From Mycobacterium yunnanensis (GTDB taxonomy: Bacteria > Actinomycetota > Actinomycetes > Mycobacteriales > Mycobacteriaceae): a stretch of 64,000 nucleotides of DNA. Under the pieces are notes generated by a model that made no database searches, was not told the DNA's origin, and was given only the letters and a program-made list of their open reading frames with translations. The number at the start of each line of letters is the position of its first letter. The stretch's first letter is position 1. This document shows positions 25,594 through 35,166 of the stretch, one piece after another. A program made the translations under genes and the position numbers. Where the stretch lies: contig NZ_JACKVK010000001.1 in the NCBI RefSeq assembly GCF_025823185.1, forward strand, positions 186,001 to 250,000, given 5' to 3'.

Positions 25594-25615
25594 CTCCCAA
25601 CCAGCCGGTTGGGAG
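25594..25615. promoter_or_regulatory. Operator candidate upstream of fadA-fadB
   Basis: CTCCCAACC (25594-25602) and GGTTGGGAG (25607-25615) form a perfect 22-base palindrome with spacer AGCC, ending 65 bases before fadA. This geometry is typical of a TetR- or GntR-type dimer site and suggests repression of beta-oxidation genes. The regulator is not identifiable here. Confidence 0.6.
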
Positions 25616-25680
25616 AGGCTGTTATCCTCGGCATCATTGGACCACTTGGGCCTCCCCGAGCCAAAGAAGAGGAATTCACC

Positions 25681-26892
25681 ATGTCCGAAGAAGCCTTCAT
25701 CTACGAGGCGATCCGCACACCGCGCGGCAAACAACGCAACGGCGCTCTCAACGAGGTCAAGCCGGTCAACCTCGTCGTCGGACTGATCGACGAGCTACGT
25801 ACCCGTCACCCCGACCTCGACGAGGACATGATCAGCGACCTGATCCTGGGTGTCGTCTCGCCCGTCGGCGACCAGGGCGGCGACATCGCCCGCACCGCGG
25901 CGCTCGTGGCCAAGCTGCCCGAGACCACCGGTGGATTCCAGCTGAACCGCTTCTGCGCCTCGGGCCTCGAAGCCGTCAACACCGCCGCGCAGAAGGTGCG
26001 CTCGGGCTGGGACGACCTCGTGCTCGCCGGCGGCGTCGAGTCGATGAGCCGTGTACCCATGGGCTCCGACGGTGGCGCATGGGCCAGCGACCCCGAGACC
26101 AACTACCGCATCGGCTTCGTCCCGCAGGGCATCGGCGCCGACCTCATCGCCACCATCGAGGGCTTCTCACGCGAGGACGTCGACGCCTACGCCGTGCGCT
26201 CGCAGGAGAAGGCGGCCGCGGCCTGGTCGGGCGGTTACTTCGCCAAGTCCGTCATCCCGGTCAAGGACCAGAACGGACTGGTCATCCTCGATCAGGACGA
26301 GCACATGCGCCCCGGCACCACCCTGGAGAGCCTCGGCAAGCTGAAGTCCGCCTTCGAGGGCCTCGGCGCCATGGGCGGCTTCGACGACGTCGCCCTGCAG
26401 AAGTACCACTCGGTGGAGAAGATCAACCACGTCCACACCGGTGGCAACAGCTCCGGCATCGTCGACGGCGCGGCCCTGGTACTCGTCGGCAGTGAGCGCG
26501 CGGGCAAGGCCAACGGCCTGACTCCGCGGGCACGCATCGTGGCCACGGCCACCAGCGGCGCCGACCCCGTCATCATGCTGACCGGTCCGACTCCTGCCAC
26601 CCGCAAGGTGCTCGACCGCGCAGGCTTGTCGACCGAGGACATCGACCTCTTCGAACTCAACGAGGCGTTCGCCTCGGTGGTGCTGAAGTTCCAGAAGGAC
26701 CTCAACATCCCCGACGAGAAGCTCAACGTCAACGGTGGCGCCATCGCGATGGGCCACCCGCTGGGCGCCACGGGCGCCATGATCACCGGCACCATGGTCG
26801 ACGAGCTGGAGCGCCGTGGCGCTCAGCGTGCGCTGATCACGTTGTGCATCGGCGGCGGCATGGGCGTCGCGACCATCATCGAGCGCGTCTAG
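25681..26892 (+). CDS. fadA: Acetyl-CoA acyltransferase (3-ketoacyl-CoA thiolase) FadA
   Basis: A 403-residue thiolase, beta subunit of the trifunctional beta-oxidation complex. Nucleophilic Cys92 lies in [10 protein letters not shown], the His motif is GHPLGATGA and the second Cys is in CIGGGMGVA. It cleaves 3-ketoacyl-CoA to acetyl-CoA and a shortened acyl-CoA. Length equals that of Rv0859. The ATG at 25681 follows GAGGAATTCACC. fadB begins 11 bases later, so both are co-transcribed. Confidence 0.95.
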   Translation: MSEEAFIYEAIRTPRGKQRNGALNEVKPVNLVVGLIDELRTRHPDLDEDMISDLILGVVSPVGDQGGDIARTAALVAKLPETTGGFQLNRFCASGLEAVNTAAQKVRSGWDDLVLAGGVESMSRVPMGSDGGAWASDPETNYRIGFVPQGIGADLIATIEGFSREDVDAYAVRSQEKAAAAWSGGYFAKSVIPVKDQNGLVILDQDEHMRPGTTLESLGKLKSAFEGLGAMGGFDDVALQKYHSVEKINHVHTGGNSSGIVDGAALVLVGSERAGKANGLTPRARIVATATSGADPVIMLTGPTPATRKVLDRAGLSTEDIDLFELNEAFASVVLKFQKDLNIPDEKLNVNGGAIAMGHPLGATGAMITGTMVDELERRGAQRALITLCIGGGMGVATIIERV

Positions 26893-26903
26893 GAGACATG
26901 ACC

Positions 26904-29051
26904 ATGGCAGAGAACACGATCAAGTGGGACAAGGATGCCGACGGCATCGTCACCCTGACGTTGGACGACCCGACCGGCTCGGCCAACGTGATGAACGAGC
27001 ACTACAAGCAATCCATGCACGAGGCCGTGGAGCGCCTGGTGGCGGAGAAGGATTCGATCACCGGTGTGGTGATCGCCAGCGCGAAGAAGACCTTCTTCGC
27101 CGGCGGTGACCTGAAGGGCATGCTGAAGATCGGCCCGGACGACGCCGCCCAGGCGTTCGAAGAGGTCGAGTTCATCAAGGCCGACCTGCGCAAGCTGGAG
27201 ACCCTCGGCAAGCCCGTGGTCGCCGCCATCAACGGTGCCGCCCTCGGCGGTGGCCTGGAGATCGCGCTGGCCACCCACCACCGCATCGCCGCCGACGTCA
27301 AGGGCGTGGCGATCGGCCTGCCCGAGGTGACCCTGGGTCTGCTGCCCGGCGGAGGTGGCGTCGCCCGCACCGTCCGGATGTTCGGCATCCAGAAGGCCTT
27401 CATGGAGATCCTGAGCCAGGGCACGCGGTTCAAGCCCGGCAAGGCCAAGGACATTGGCCTGGTCGACGAATTGGTCACCAGCATCGACGAATTGGTGCCG
27501 GCCGCCAAGGCTTGGATCAAGGCCAACCCGGAGAGCTTCACGCAGCCGTGGGACGCCAAGGGTTACAAGATGCCCGGCGGCACGCCGTCGCATCCCGCAC
27601 TCGCGGCGATCCTGCCGTCCTTCCCGGCCCTGCTGAAGAAGCAGCTCAAGGGTGCGCCCATGCCCGCCCCGCGCGCGATCCTCGACGCGGCCGTGGAGGG
27701 TGCGCAGGTCGACTTCGACACCGCTACTCGCATCGAGAGCCGGTACTTCACCCACCTGGTCACAGGCCAGGTCGCGAAGAACATGATCCAGGCGTTCTTC
27801 CTCGACCTGCAGTCGATCAACGGCGGTGGCTCACGCCCCGACGGCATCGCCAAGCAGGAGATCCGCAAGATCGGTGTGCTGGGCGCGGGCATGATGGGCG
27901 CGGGCATCGCCTACGTCTCGGCCAAGGCCGGCTACGAGGTCGTGCTCAAGGACGTCGAAATCGAAGCCGCCCAACGGGGTAAGGGCTACTCGGAGAAGAT
28001 CGAGGCCAAGGCGCTCGAGCGCGGCAGGACGACGCAGGAGAAGTCCGACGCGCTGCTTGCCAGGATCACCCCGACCGCCGATGCCGCCGACTTCGCCGGC
28101 GTCGACTTCGTCATCGAGGCGGTCTTCGAGTCGGTCGAGCTCAAGCACAAGGTGTTTCAGGAGATCGAGGACATCGTCGAGCCGAACGCTCTGCTGGGCT
28201 CGAACACCTCGACGCTGCCGATCACCGAGCTGGCGACCGGGGTCAAGCGCCAAGAGGACTTCATCGGCATTCACTTCTTCTCGCCGGTCGACAAGATGCC
28301 GTTGGTGGAGATCATCAAGGGCGAGAAGACTTCTGACGAGGCACTGGCCCGGGTGTTCGACTACACGTTGGCCATCGGCAAGACCCCGATCGTGGTCAAC
28401 GACAGCCGTGGCTTCTTCACCAGCCGCGTGATCGGCACGTTCGTCAACGAGGCGCTCGCCATGCTCGGCGAGGGCGTCGCCCCTGCCAGCATCGAGCAGG
28501 CAGGCAGCCAAGCGGGCTACCCGGCACCCCCGCTGCAGCTCTCCGACGAACTGAACCTTGAGCTCATGCACAAGATCGCCGTTGCCTCGCGCAAGGGCGT
28601 CGAAGACGCAGGTGGCACCTACGAGGCGCACCCGGCCGAGGCCGTCGTGGAGAAGATGATCGAGATCGGTCGGCCGTCGCGGCTCAAGGGCGCCGGCTTC
28701 TACGAATACGCCGACGGCAAGCGCGTCGGGTTGTGGTCCGGGTTGAAGGACACGTTCAACTCCGGCACCACCGACCTGCCGCTGCAGGACATGATCGACC
28801 GGATGCTGTTCGCCGAGGCGCTCGAGACGCAGAAGTGCATCGACGAGGACGTCCTGACGACCACTGCGGACGCCAACATCGGCTCCATCATGGGCATCGG
28901 CTTCCCGCCGTGGACCGGTGGTTCGGCGCAGTTCATCGTGGGCTACGAGGGCCCGCACGGCGTCGGCAAGGCCGCCTTCGTGGCCCGCGCCAAGGAACTG
29001 GCCGAGCGCTACGGCGAGCGGTTCGAACCGCCGGCGTCGCTCACCAGCTAG
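26904..29051 (+). CDS. fadB: Trifunctional beta-oxidation alpha subunit FadB
   Basis: A 715-residue protein combining enoyl-CoA hydratase (about 1-200, oxyanion loop FAGGDLKGM and NGAALGGGLEIALATHH) and 3-hydroxyacyl-CoA dehydrogenase (NAD motif GVLGAGMMGAGIAYVSAKAG near residue 325; catalytic region HFFSPVDKMPLVEI). I choose ATG 26904 over 26898 because AGGAG lies 8 bases before it and only 2 before the other. It forms the alpha2-beta2 complex with FadA and acts in the cytosol. Confidence 0.95.
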   Translation: MAENTIKWDKDADGIVTLTLDDPTGSANVMNEHYKQSMHEAVERLVAEKDSITGVVIASAKKTFFAGGDLKGMLKIGPDDAAQAFEEVEFIKADLRKLETLGKPVVAAINGAALGGGLEIALATHHRIAADVKGVAIGLPEVTLGLLPGGGGVARTVRMFGIQKAFMEILSQGTRFKPGKAKDIGLVDELVTSIDELVPAAKAWIKANPESFTQPWDAKGYKMPGGTPSHPALAAILPSFPALLKKQLKGAPMPAPRAILDAAVEGAQVDFDTATRIESRYFTHLVTGQVAKNMIQAFFLDLQSINGGGSRPDGIAKQEIRKIGVLGAGMMGAGIAYVSAKAGYEVVLKDVEIEAAQRGKGYSEKIEAKALERGRTTQEKSDALLARITPTADAADFAGVDFVIEAVFESVELKHKVFQEIEDIVEPNALLGSNTSTLPITELATGVKRQEDFIGIHFFSPVDKMPLVEIIKGEKTSDEALARVFDYTLAIGKTPIVVNDSRGFFTSRVIGTFVNEALAMLGEGVAPASIEQAGSQAGYPAPPLQLSDELNLELMHKIAVASRKGVEDAGGTYEAHPAEAVVEKMIEIGRPSRLKGAGFYEYADGKRVGLWSGLKDTFNSGTTDLPLQDMIDRMLFAEALETQKCIDEDVLTTTADANIGSIMGIGFPPWTGGSAQFIVGYEGPHGVGKAAFVARAKELAERYGERFEPPASLTS

Positions 29052-29067
29052 CCCGCCAGATCCAGCG

Positions 29068-29101
29068 AAGGTCCCCGAAGCAACGGCGCTTCGGGGACCT
29101 T
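29068..29101 (+). terminator. Terminator hairpin after fadAB
   Basis: AAGGTCCCCGAAGC and GCTTCGGGGACCTT form a perfect 14-bp stem with a 6-base loop, 16 bases after the fadB stop. Only two T residues follow, as is common for mycobacterial terminators. Confidence 0.85.
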
Positions 29102-29166
29102 TGCGTTGGTCGGGAGGAACCCAGGGCGGCCGCGCCGACGGCTGACACCGCCTACAGTCTTCAGGC

Positions 29167-30156
29167 ATGCGCTTTGGACTCTTCATCCCGCAGGGTTGGC
29201 GACTCGATCTGGTGGACATTCCCACCGCGCGGCACTGGGAGGTGATGCGCGATCTCGCCGCCCACGCCGACGACGGGGCGTGGGATTCCGTCTGGGTGTA
29301 CGACCACTTCCACACCGTGCCGGTGCCGACCGGCGAGGCGACGCACGAGGCGTGGTCGTTGATGTCGGCGTATGCGGCGAGCACCACGCGCATCAAGCTG
29401 GGGCAGATGTGTACGGCCATGGGTTACCGCAACCCGGCGTACCTCGCCAAGGTGGCCGCGACCGTTGACGTCATCTCCGGTGGCCGGGTGCAGATGGGCA
29501 TCGGCGGCGGCTGGTACGAACACGAATGGCGCGCCTACGGGTACGGCTTTCCCTCGGCCGGAGGTCGCTTGGGCCAGCTCGACGAAGGCGTGCAGATCAT
29601 GCGCGACGCGTGGCGCGACGGCGTGGTGACCTTCACGGGCAAGCACTTTCAGGTCGACGGCGCCATCGTCGCCCCAAAGCCGTTGCAAGAGGGGGGTATT
29701 CCGCTGTGGGTCGCCGGCGGCGGTGAGAAGGTCACGTTGAAGATCGCCGCAAAGTACGCGCAGTACACGAACTTCACCTCCGAGCCAGAGGGGTTCACGC
29801 ACAAGTCCAAGGTGCTCGAGGGGCACTGTGCCGACGTCGGAACCGACTACGGCGCCATCGTGCGGTCGGCGAACTTCAACGCCGTGGTGGGAACGTCGGA
29901 GGCCGAGGTCGCCGAGCGGGTCGAACGCATCCGTGCCCGGCAGGTCGCCAAGGCGAACCCCGAGGCGGTCGACGCGATGCTGGCCAACGCCACGTCGCCC
30001 GACTCGGCCACCGGAACCCCCGAGCAGGTGATCGAACGGCTGACCCGGTTGCGAGATCTGGGCTGTGAGTACGCGATCCTGTACTTCCCGGAGGCGGCCT
30101 ACGACCGATCCGGAATCGAACTCTTCGAACGCGAGGTCATCCCCGCGCTCACCTAG
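29167..30156 (+). CDS. Luciferase-like F420-dependent oxidoreductase
   Basis: A 329-residue TIM-barrel protein of the luciferase-like family. Hallmarks are DSVWVYDHFH, TRIKLGQMCTAMGYRNPAYLAK, the GGRVQMGIGGGWYEHEW loop and PLWVAGGGEKVTLKI. Mycobacterial members of this group generally use F420; the substrate is unknown. Its stop overlaps the stop of the convergent VOC gene by four bases (CTAG). Confidence 0.85.
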   Translation: MRFGLFIPQGWRLDLVDIPTARHWEVMRDLAAHADDGAWDSVWVYDHFHTVPVPTGEATHEAWSLMSAYAASTTRIKLGQMCTAMGYRNPAYLAKVAATVDVISGGRVQMGIGGGWYEHEWRAYGYGFPSAGGRLGQLDEGVQIMRDAWRDGVVTFTGKHFQVDGAIVAPKPLQEGGIPLWVAGGGEKVTLKIAAKYAQYTNFTSEPEGFTHKSKVLEGHCADVGTDYGAIVRSANFNAVVGTSEAEVAERVERIRARQVAKANPEAVDAMLANATSPDSATGTPEQVIERLTRLRDLGCEYAILYFPEAAYDRSGIELFEREVIPALT

Positions 30157-30500
30157 CGGTGGCTCAGCACGTTGACGACGTTGCCCGACGGATCCTCGAA
30201 TAAGAACCGCCGCACCCCCCACGACTCGTCGGTCACCGGGTGCACGATGCGCAGCCCGGCGGCCACCGCTGCGGCGTGAGCGCCGTCGACGTCGTCGACC
30301 TCCACCGAGACGTGCGGGTTGACGGGTGCGGTGAGATCCCGCGTCATCAGACTGATTTGGCGTCCGGCGTCGTCGGCGAGGGTGAGGATCCAGCCGTGAT
30401 TCATCACCTCGGTCAGTCCCAGTGTCGCGACGTACGCCTCGCGCGCGGCGTCCAGGTCGGTGACGGTGAGGTTGGGGACCACTCGACGCGTTGTCGTCAT
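30153..30500 (-). CDS. VOC (glyoxalase/bleomycin-resistance fold) protein
   Basis: A 115-residue single VOC unit: PNLTVTDLDAAREAYVATLGL at the N-terminus and RRFLFEDPSGNVVNVLSH at the C-terminus. Start at ATG 30500, one base after the XPB helicase stop, so it is likely co-transcribed downstream of the helicase. Members include glyoxalases, dioxygenases and antibiotic-binding proteins; nothing here decides which. Confidence 0.85.
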   Translation of the reverse strand: MTTTRRVVPNLTVTDLDAAREAYVATLGLTEVMNHGWILTLADDAGRQISLMTRDLTAPVNPHVSVEVDDVDGAHAAAVAAGLRIVHPVTDESWGVRRFLFEDPSGNVVNVLSHR

Positions 30501-30501
30501 G

Positions 30502-32151
30502 TCAGATCGCCGGACCGAGCAAGTCGTCGGCGTCCTTGATGACGTAACCGTAGCCCTGCTCGGCGAGGAACCGCTGCCGGTGCGCGGCGTATTCGGCGTC
30601 GAGACTGTCTCGCGACACCACCGAGTAGAAGATCGCCCCGCCGCCGTCGGCCTTGGGACGCAGCAGCCGGCCCAGTCGCTGAGCCTCCTCCTGCCGGGAT
30701 CCGAAGGTGCCCGAGACCTGCACGGCCACACTGGCTTCCGGGAGATCGATGGAGAAGTTCGCCACCTTGGACACCACCAGGGTCTGGATCTCCCCGCGCC
30801 GGAACGCGTCGAAGAGCACCTCGCGTTCGGCGTTCTTCGTCGACCCCTGGATGACCGGTGCGTCGAGTTCGCGGCCCAGCTCCTCGAGTTGGTCGAGGTA
30901 GGCGCCGATGACCAGCGTCGGCTCACCCGGGTGACGAGCCAGGATCGACTTCACCACCGCCACCTTGGTGTGCGCCGTCGAGCACAGCTTGTAGCGTTCC
31001 TCGGGTTCGGCGGTCGCGTAGATCATCCGCTCGTTCTCGGTCATGGTGACCCGCACCTCGATGCACTCGGCCGGTGCGATCCAGCCCTGCGCCTCGATGT
31101 CCTTCCACGGTGCGTCGTAGCGCTTGGGCCCGATCAGGCTGAAGACGTCGCCCTCGCGACCGTCCTCCCGGATCAGCGTCGCCGTCAGCCCGAGGCGTCG
31201 ACGGGACTGCAGATCGGCCGTCATCCGGAACACCGGTGCGGGCAACAGGTGGACCTCGTCGTAGATGATCAGACCCCAGTCGCGGCTGTCGAAGAGCTCC
31301 AGGTGCTTGTACTCGCCCTTCGTCCGCCGCGTGATCACCTGGTACGTGGCGATCGTTACAGGTCGAATCTCCTTGCGCTCGCCGGAGTACTCGCCGATCT
31401 CGTCCTCGGTCAGCGAGGTGCGGGCGATCAGCTCGCGCTTCCACTGCCGGCCGGAGACGGTGTTGGTGACCAGGATCAGTGTCGTCGCGCCGGCCTTCGC
31501 CATCGCCGCCGCGCCGACGATCGTCTTGCCGGCACCGCACGGAAGCACCACGACGCCCGACCCGCCGGCCCAGAACGAGTCGGTGGCCATCTGCTGGTAG
31601 TCGCGCAGCACCCAGCCGTCCTGTGCGAGCTCGATGGGGTGGGCCTCGCCGTCGACGTAACCAGCGAGATCCTCGGCGGGCCAACCGATCTTGAGCAGGA
31701 TCTGCTTGATGTTCCCGCGGTCGCTGGCGTGCACGATGACGGTGTCGTCGTCGATGCGCGCGCCCAACATGGGGGCGATCTTCTTGTTGCGGAGCACCTC
31801 CTCGAGCACCGCGCGGTCCAGGCTCACCAGCACCAGGCCGTGCACCGGGCTCTTCACGAGCTGCAGACGGCCGTAACGGGCCATCGTGTCGACGATGTCG
31901 ACGAGCAGCGGTTGCGGTACCGAGTACCGCGAGAAGGACACCAGGGCGTCGACGACCTGCTCGGCGTCGTGGCCTGCGGCGCGGGCGTTCCACAGCGCCA
32001 ACGGGGTGATGCGGTAGGTGTGGATGTGTTCGGGCGCCCGCTCGAGTTCGGCGAACGGTGCGATCGCCGCGCGCGCGGCACCGGCGAGTTCGTGGTCGAC
32101 TTCGAGCAGCACCGTCTTGTCGGACTGCACGATCAGAGGGCCGTCAGTCAT
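30502..32151 (-). CDS. xpb: XPB-type DNA repair helicase
   Basis: A 549-residue SF2 helicase. An N-terminal DNA-damage-recognition-like region (1-150) precedes Walker A LPCGAGKTIVG (about 205), DEVH box IYDEVHLLP (about 300), GLTATLIREDGREGD containing the RED motif typical of XPB, and motif VI QRLGRLLRPK near 505. It matches Rv0861c (Ercc3), a 3'-5' ATP-dependent DNA helicase. The upstream gene on the same strand encodes its usual partner. Role in bacterial repair remains poorly defined. Confidence 0.93.
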   Translation of the reverse strand: MTDGPLIVQSDKTVLLEVDHELAGAARAAIAPFAELERAPEHIHTYRITPLALWNARAAGHDAEQVVDALVSFSRYSVPQPLLVDIVDTMARYGRLQLVKSPVHGLVLVSLDRAVLEEVLRNKKIAPMLGARIDDDTVIVHASDRGNIKQILLKIGWPAEDLAGYVDGEAHPIELAQDGWVLRDYQQMATDSFWAGGSGVVVLPCGAGKTIVGAAAMAKAGATTLILVTNTVSGRQWKRELIARTSLTEDEIGEYSGERKEIRPVTIATYQVITRRTKGEYKHLELFDSRDWGLIIYDEVHLLPAPVFRMTADLQSRRRLGLTATLIREDGREGDVFSLIGPKRYDAPWKDIEAQGWIAPAECIEVRVTMTENERMIYATAEPEERYKLCSTAHTKVAVVKSILARHPGEPTLVIGAYLDQLEELGRELDAPVIQGSTKNAEREVLFDAFRRGEIQTLVVSKVANFSIDLPEASVAVQVSGTFGSRQEEAQRLGRLLRPKADGGGAIFYSVVSRDSLDAEYAAHRQRFLAEQGYGYVIKDADDLLGPAI

Positions 32152-32172
32152 GCGTGGACTCCATCCCTCCCA

Positions 32173-34428
32173 TTATCCCTGCTCCGCCGACACCACCGAG
32201 GTGACGCGGTGAATGGCGAAGTCACGCACCCGTCCGGCGGCCGGGTCATACGCGGTCAGCTGACCGCCACGCACGTTGATCGGCGCCACGACGCGCTGGG
32301 TGGCCACGCCCGCCGGGTCGACGTAGCCGATCACCACCGACTCCTGACGGTGGGCCGCGCCGTGCAGTTGCGCCATCGCCTCGGCCGGGTCCAGGCGGCT
32401 GCCGTCGGCGGGGGAGCCCGTCACCTTGCGCAGTACGGCCACGATGGCGCCAAGGGTCTGGGCGGTCGGCCCCTGGGGCGGTCGGTACCCGCGGCGTCGG
32501 CCCGGCGTCGGAACCCGAGCACCCCGGGACTTCACGTCCACGATTGTGCCCGACGAGTCCTCTGCGGCAGGCGCGAAACCCGCGGATCGCAGTGCCGCGA
32601 GCAGTTCGTTGATGGGCGACATCGACACGGCCACGGTCGGGGCCAAGGCCCGCACGTCCAGTTTCTCCATCGCCGGCGCCGAGATGGCCTGCGTCAGCAG
32701 CGCGGGGTCCTCGCACCGCACGAACGACGCCGCCATGCCGACCCTCAGCTGGCCGTGGCGGCGTGCCACGTCGTCGATCAGGTACGTCAAGCCTTGCGGC
32801 ACAGGGGTTCTCGAGTGCCGGGCGAACAACCCGTGCAACTCGCTGGCGCTCATCCCGGTGTCCAGTGCCCGCCGTACGGACTGCTCGCTGATGCGGTACA
32901 CCATCGCCGCGCCAGCCGACTCGACGGTGGCCACCATCGAAAGCTGTTCGGCCAGGCCACGATCGAGCGGTCCGGGCACCACCACGGTCAGGTCGGCCTG
33001 CAGCAGGAAGTGGTCGATCGGTGCTGGCAACACCTTGTCCATCGCCGCGACGACGACGTCCTCGGGCTCGGCGGTGAGCAGGCCGCGGCTCGGGGTGGCG
33101 ATCGCCCCCCGGCCGAGCGCGCCAACGGCATGGGCCTCGGCGAGCAGGTCGGCCACCGGCTTGACCTGAAGGCGGGCCGCCCATCGCGGCCGGCGCCACG
33201 TCATCGCGGCGCTCGCACCCGCGGCGTCGACGCCCGTGCCGACGGGCAGGTCGGCCAGCGTGGTCAGCAGCAGCCGGCGGTCCAAGGGCGCCGCCGTCGA
33301 GTAGAGCGAATCCGACAGCACCGCATAGGGTTTCCCGTCGGGGCCGCGTTCACCGACGAGACCGGGACGGGCGGGAAGGTCCAACCACGCCGAGGCGACC
33401 AGATGCCAGCGCACCGCGTTGGAGGACTCGACGAAGCGGTCGGCGGCCAGGGTCGGGGCCCAGTAGGGACCGGCGCCGTCGAGCGGGTCCGGCTCGGGGA
33501 TGCCCGCCGCGATCAGGCCGGCCGCCGAGGCCACCTCGAGGATGAGGCCGAGGCGGTCGTCGTCGATTCCGGTCGCCTTGCCAAGACGCTTGAGCTCGCG
33601 CACCCCGAGCCCGCCGCTGCGCAGTTCGGGAATCGGCGTGGCCGACAACGCCTCAAGAACCACGTCGACCTCGCGAAGCAGGTCCATCGCGGAGCCGGCG
33701 GCGGCCGCGTCGACGTCGGCCTTCGACGTCGTCGTCGTGGCTGGATCGGGCAGAGTCAGCCCGACGGGACCGGGCGCCTCACCGCGCATCACCTGCCCGA
33801 CGACGCGCGGCAAGATCACGGTGTCCTCGTCGACGCGCCGCAGCAGCCCGGCGGCCAGCAGGCGCTGCACCGGTCGGTCGGCGGGGGTGCCGGTGGCCGC
33901 GTCCCTGGTGCGCCCGATCGGCGACCCGTCGACGAGACGTTCGAGCAGGTCGCGCTGCGGACCGTCGACGCCCTCGACCAGCTCGGCGACGCGCGTGGCG
34001 TCCAAACCGTCGGCCTCCAGGGTGACCTGACCGGGATGCCACGGCAGGCCGGCAGCCGCTTCCGGCGCCACCCGCACGGCGTCCTCACCCCACGTCAGGG
34101 CACGCTCGCGCAGCGCGTCCAGTGCGGCGGCGAGGTCGCCGGAGCCAGCGCGGTCGCCAAGAAGCTTCGTCAGCTCGGTCAGCGGCACGCCCCCGCCGTC
34201 GGCGTGCAGGACGAGCAACGCGTCGAGCGTCGCCAGCGCCAAGAAGTCCAGGCCGTCGGTCGCGGCCTTCACCGATTGCCTGGCCTGCGCTCTGGCCGCC
34301 AGGGCGGCGATCGACCCCGGTGGCGGTTGCGCGAGGTCCGGGCGCAGCTCGAACAGGCGGACGAGCTGATCGTCGGTCAGCTCGGCCAGCCAGGTGCCCA
34401 ACGGCACGACGGGAGCTGATTCGGACAT
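32173..34428 (-). CDS. Helicase-associated protein with XPB/Ssl2 N-terminal-like domain
   Basis: A 751-residue protein, the Rv0862c family by context and length. It is Ala/Leu/Arg-rich with repeated winged-helix-like segments (for example DAATGTPADRPVQRLLAAGLLRR). The C-terminal third resembles the N-terminal region of XPB and ends with a WYL-like strand pattern (ESVVIGYVDPAG, INVRGGQLTAYDPAAGRVRDFAIHRV). It has no nuclease or helicase motifs I can see. It lies 21 bases upstream of xpb and probably acts with it on DNA. The WYL-like tail is my reading and would be a ligand- or nucleic-acid-binding module. Confidence 0.75.
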   Translation of the reverse strand: MSESAPVVPLGTWLAELTDDQLVRLFELRPDLAQPPPGSIAALAARAQARQSVKAATDGLDFLALATLDALLVLHADGGGVPLTELTKLLGDRAGSGDLAAALDALRERALTWGEDAVRVAPEAAAGLPWHPGQVTLEADGLDATRVAELVEGVDGPQRDLLERLVDGSPIGRTRDAATGTPADRPVQRLLAAGLLRRVDEDTVILPRVVGQVMRGEAPGPVGLTLPDPATTTTSKADVDAAAAGSAMDLLREVDVVLEALSATPIPELRSGGLGVRELKRLGKATGIDDDRLGLILEVASAAGLIAAGIPEPDPLDGAGPYWAPTLAADRFVESSNAVRWHLVASAWLDLPARPGLVGERGPDGKPYAVLSDSLYSTAAPLDRRLLLTTLADLPVGTGVDAAGASAAMTWRRPRWAARLQVKPVADLLAEAHAVGALGRGAIATPSRGLLTAEPEDVVVAAMDKVLPAPIDHFLLQADLTVVVPGPLDRGLAEQLSMVATVESAGAAMVYRISEQSVRRALDTGMSASELHGLFARHSRTPVPQGLTYLIDDVARRHGQLRVGMAASFVRCEDPALLTQAISAPAMEKLDVRALAPTVAVSMSPINELLAALRSAGFAPAAEDSSGTIVDVKSRGARVPTPGRRRGYRPPQGPTAQTLGAIVAVLRKVTGSPADGSRLDPAEAMAQLHGAAHRQESVVIGYVDPAGVATQRVVAPINVRGGQLTAYDPAAGRVRDFAIHRVTSVVSAEQG

Positions 34429-34492
34429 TGCTTACCAGCGTAGGCCAGCGCCGGTCTCGCCAGCACCCGCCCGGCCTGCCACAATGTAAGGC

Positions 34493-34684
34493 GTGGCCGA
34501 CAAGAAACCGCAGAAGAACCACTACGTCGACAACGGCTGGCCCGTGAGCGCCGACGGCGATCACCCCGTCAGCGAGCTCGCCGCCGATCGCACCGGCGCA
34601 CTGTCGCCCTTCGGCGAGCTGACGTTCCCGCTGCCGGTGGAGGATCTGCCGTACACCCACCCGGTCACCGTCATCAACAAGTAG
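34493..34684 (+). CDS. Conserved small protein (Rv0863-like)
   Basis: A 63-residue protein starting with GTG ([20 protein letters not shown]). No signal peptide or membrane segment; Pro-rich C-terminus ([20 protein letters not shown]). It is divergent from the xpb partner gene and 2 bases before moaC, the position Rv0863 holds in M. tuberculosis. Function unknown. Confidence 0.7.
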   Translation: MADKKPQKNHYVDNGWPVSADGDHPVSELAADRTGALSPFGELTFPLPVEDLPYTHPVTVINK

Positions 34685-34686
34685 AC

Positions 34687-35166
34687 GTGACGTCTGGTCG
34701 ACTGTCGCACCTGGACGACTCGGGCGCGGCCCACATGGTCGACGTGACCGCAAAGGACGCGACCAAGCGCACGGCGGTCGCCACCGGTGTCCTGCGGACA
34801 CGTGCCGACGTCGTCGAACTCATCGCCACGGGGGGGTTGCCCAAGGGCGACGCCCTTGCGACCGCCCGCATCGCCGGCATCCTCGCCGCGAAGCGCACCA
34901 GCGACCTCATTCCGCTGTGTCACCAGCTGGCGCTGACGGGCGTCGACGTCGACTTCGAGATCGGCACGACCGAAGTCACCATCACCGCCACCGTGCGGAC
35001 CACGGACCGCACCGGCGTGGAGATGGAGGCGCTGACCGCCGTCAGCGTCGCGGCGCTCACGCTCTACGACATGCTCAAGGCGGTCGACCCGGCGGCGACG
35101 ATCGACGGCATCGCGGTCGTGCGCAAGGACGGCGGCAAGACGAAAAGCTGGGAGCGCCACACGTGA
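34687..35166 (+). CDS. moaC: Cyclic pyranopterin monophosphate synthase MoaC
   Basis: A 159-residue enzyme. It acts with MoaA to make cyclic pyranopterin monophosphate from GTP. Family motifs are AHMVDVTAKDATKR, LIPLCHQLALTGVDV and DMLKAVD followed by the VVRKDGGKTKSW lysine segment. Start GTG; stop overlaps the GTG of mog. Confidence 0.95.
   Translation: MTSGRLSHLDDSGAAHMVDVTAKDATKRTAVATGVLRTRADVVELIATGGLPKGDALATARIAGILAAKRTSDLIPLCHQLALTGVDVDFEIGTTEVTITATVRTTDRTGVEMEALTAVSVAALTLYDMLKAVDPAATIDGIAVVRKDGGKTKSWERHT

Noticed and set aside
30460..34419. Very long plus-strand open frame (about 1,300 codons) opposite the helicase pair
   Set aside because: It is the antisense of xpb and its partner; both minus-strand genes have clear motifs, and the plus translation is Arg/Gly/Gln-rich with no domain.
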